Assembly (NCBI RefSeq): GCF_003063295.1
Contig: NZ_MUXF01000024.1
Span: 1 to 53,584 of the forward strand
Source: Arcobacter lacus
Lineage (GTDB): Bacteria; Campylobacterota; Campylobacteria; Campylobacterales; Arcobacteraceae
Length of the DNA stretch: 53,584 bases
Direction: 5' to 3'
The position numbers and the translations under genes are program-made. Below are positions 53,390 through 53,584 of this stretch, in pieces. Positions within the stretch are counted from its first letter, which is position 1, and each line of letters opens with the position of its first letter. The notes below the pieces were generated by a model that was not told the DNA's origin, made no database searches, and saw nothing but the letters and a program-made list of their open reading frames with translations.

Positions 53390-53422
53390 AAAAAGCCAAG
53401 TTTTTTAGCTTGGCTTTTTTTA
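53390..53422 (+). terminator. intrinsic terminator, probably of the cyclophilin gene before transposon insertion
   Basis: AAAAGCCAAG and CTTGGCTTTT form a perfect 10-bp stem followed by more T. No gene on the plus strand ends here except the transposon. The nearest native plus-strand gene is the cyclophilin, which lacks a terminator of its own. Confidence 0.8.
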
Positions 53423-53584
53423 TGCCTAAAAAAATAAGAGAATTGTATTTTTTCTTTTAAATCAGTGTTATATTAGAGAATTAGAGATAGTAAAGATTTA
53501 ATGTAAGAAGAATATATGAATAAAATAATCAATAATAATAAATTAGAATAATGTATTAAAAATAATTTTGTATAGAATAATAAT
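53423..53584. other. end of window, no supported gene
   Basis: The stretch is very AT-rich. A TTGTAT and TGTTATATT pair near 53446 and 53467 could be a rightward promoter. The only ATG frame (53517) stops after 11 codons, so no gene is called. Confidence 0.4.

Overview
The window reads as a chromosome segment of an AT-rich epsilonproteobacterium (Campylobacterota), most likely Arcobacter-like. The evidence is the run tuf-rpmG-tRNA(Trp)-secE-nusG-rplK-rplA-rplJ-rplL-rpoB-rpoC, separate (not fused) rpoB and rpoC genes that overlap by 11 bases, a futalosine-pathway MqnA homologue, and a glutamine synthetase with Phe in place of the adenylylated Tyr. This placement comes from protein motifs and gene order, not from a database search.

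Region 1 (1-525) holds the end of a peroxiredoxin gene and a thioredoxin gene with its terminator. Region 2 (about 536-19361) is an integrated island of about 18.8 kb. A P4-type tyrosine integrase (17947-19167) placed it in the 3' end of a YciI-family gene. The last 12 codons plus stop of that gene remain at the left end (526-564), while the right-hand gene is intact, so a 29-bp att repeat with two mismatches flanks the island. Paired GTACTGT motifs with the same 12-bp period lie inside both ends and look like integrase arm sites.

The island has a defence half and a mobility half. The defence half carries an Abi_2/HEPN gene, a small J-domain protein, and a six-gene operon (2650-12111): a type I-like DNA methyltransferase with an N-terminal nuclease-like domain, an HsdS specificity subunit, an OLD-like AAA ATPase with a TOPRIM domain, a GHKL ATPase with a C-terminal nuclease-like domain, an Mrr-type endonuclease and a DUF3883 protein. 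There is no HsdR translocase. Four separate D...(E/Q)xK nuclease-like cores plus a TOPRIM domain sit in one run of tightly linked genes, a set I cannot match to a named defence system. Just downstream, a locally GC-rich 0.4-kb stretch (12112-12540) is full of perfect stems and looks like an undescribed structured RNA.

The mobility half has a replication-relaxation-like protein, a VirD4/TraG-type coupling ATPase, membrane proteins, a HTH protein, a phage replisome-organiser-like protein and an AlpA-like excisionase. No relaxase or type IV secretion channel is recognisable.

Region 3 (19323-34164) is housekeeping: the YciI gene, a small membrane protein, the RNA polymerase and ribosomal protein cluster with several leader or spacer hairpins, tuf, rpmG and five tRNAs (Trp, Gly, Tyr, Thr, Phe). 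Region 4 (34202-49345) is rich in cell-wall genes (murD, mraY, a class A PBP, uppP, murG, ftsW, ftsI) mixed with gpmI, an orphan ABC ATPase, glnA, a PHP phosphatase, mqnA and a cyclophilin. Region 5 (49356-53368) is a complete, passenger-free Tn3-family transposon with 35-bp inverted repeats and a flush 6-bp target duplication. It separates the cyclophilin gene from its likely terminator at 53390-53422.
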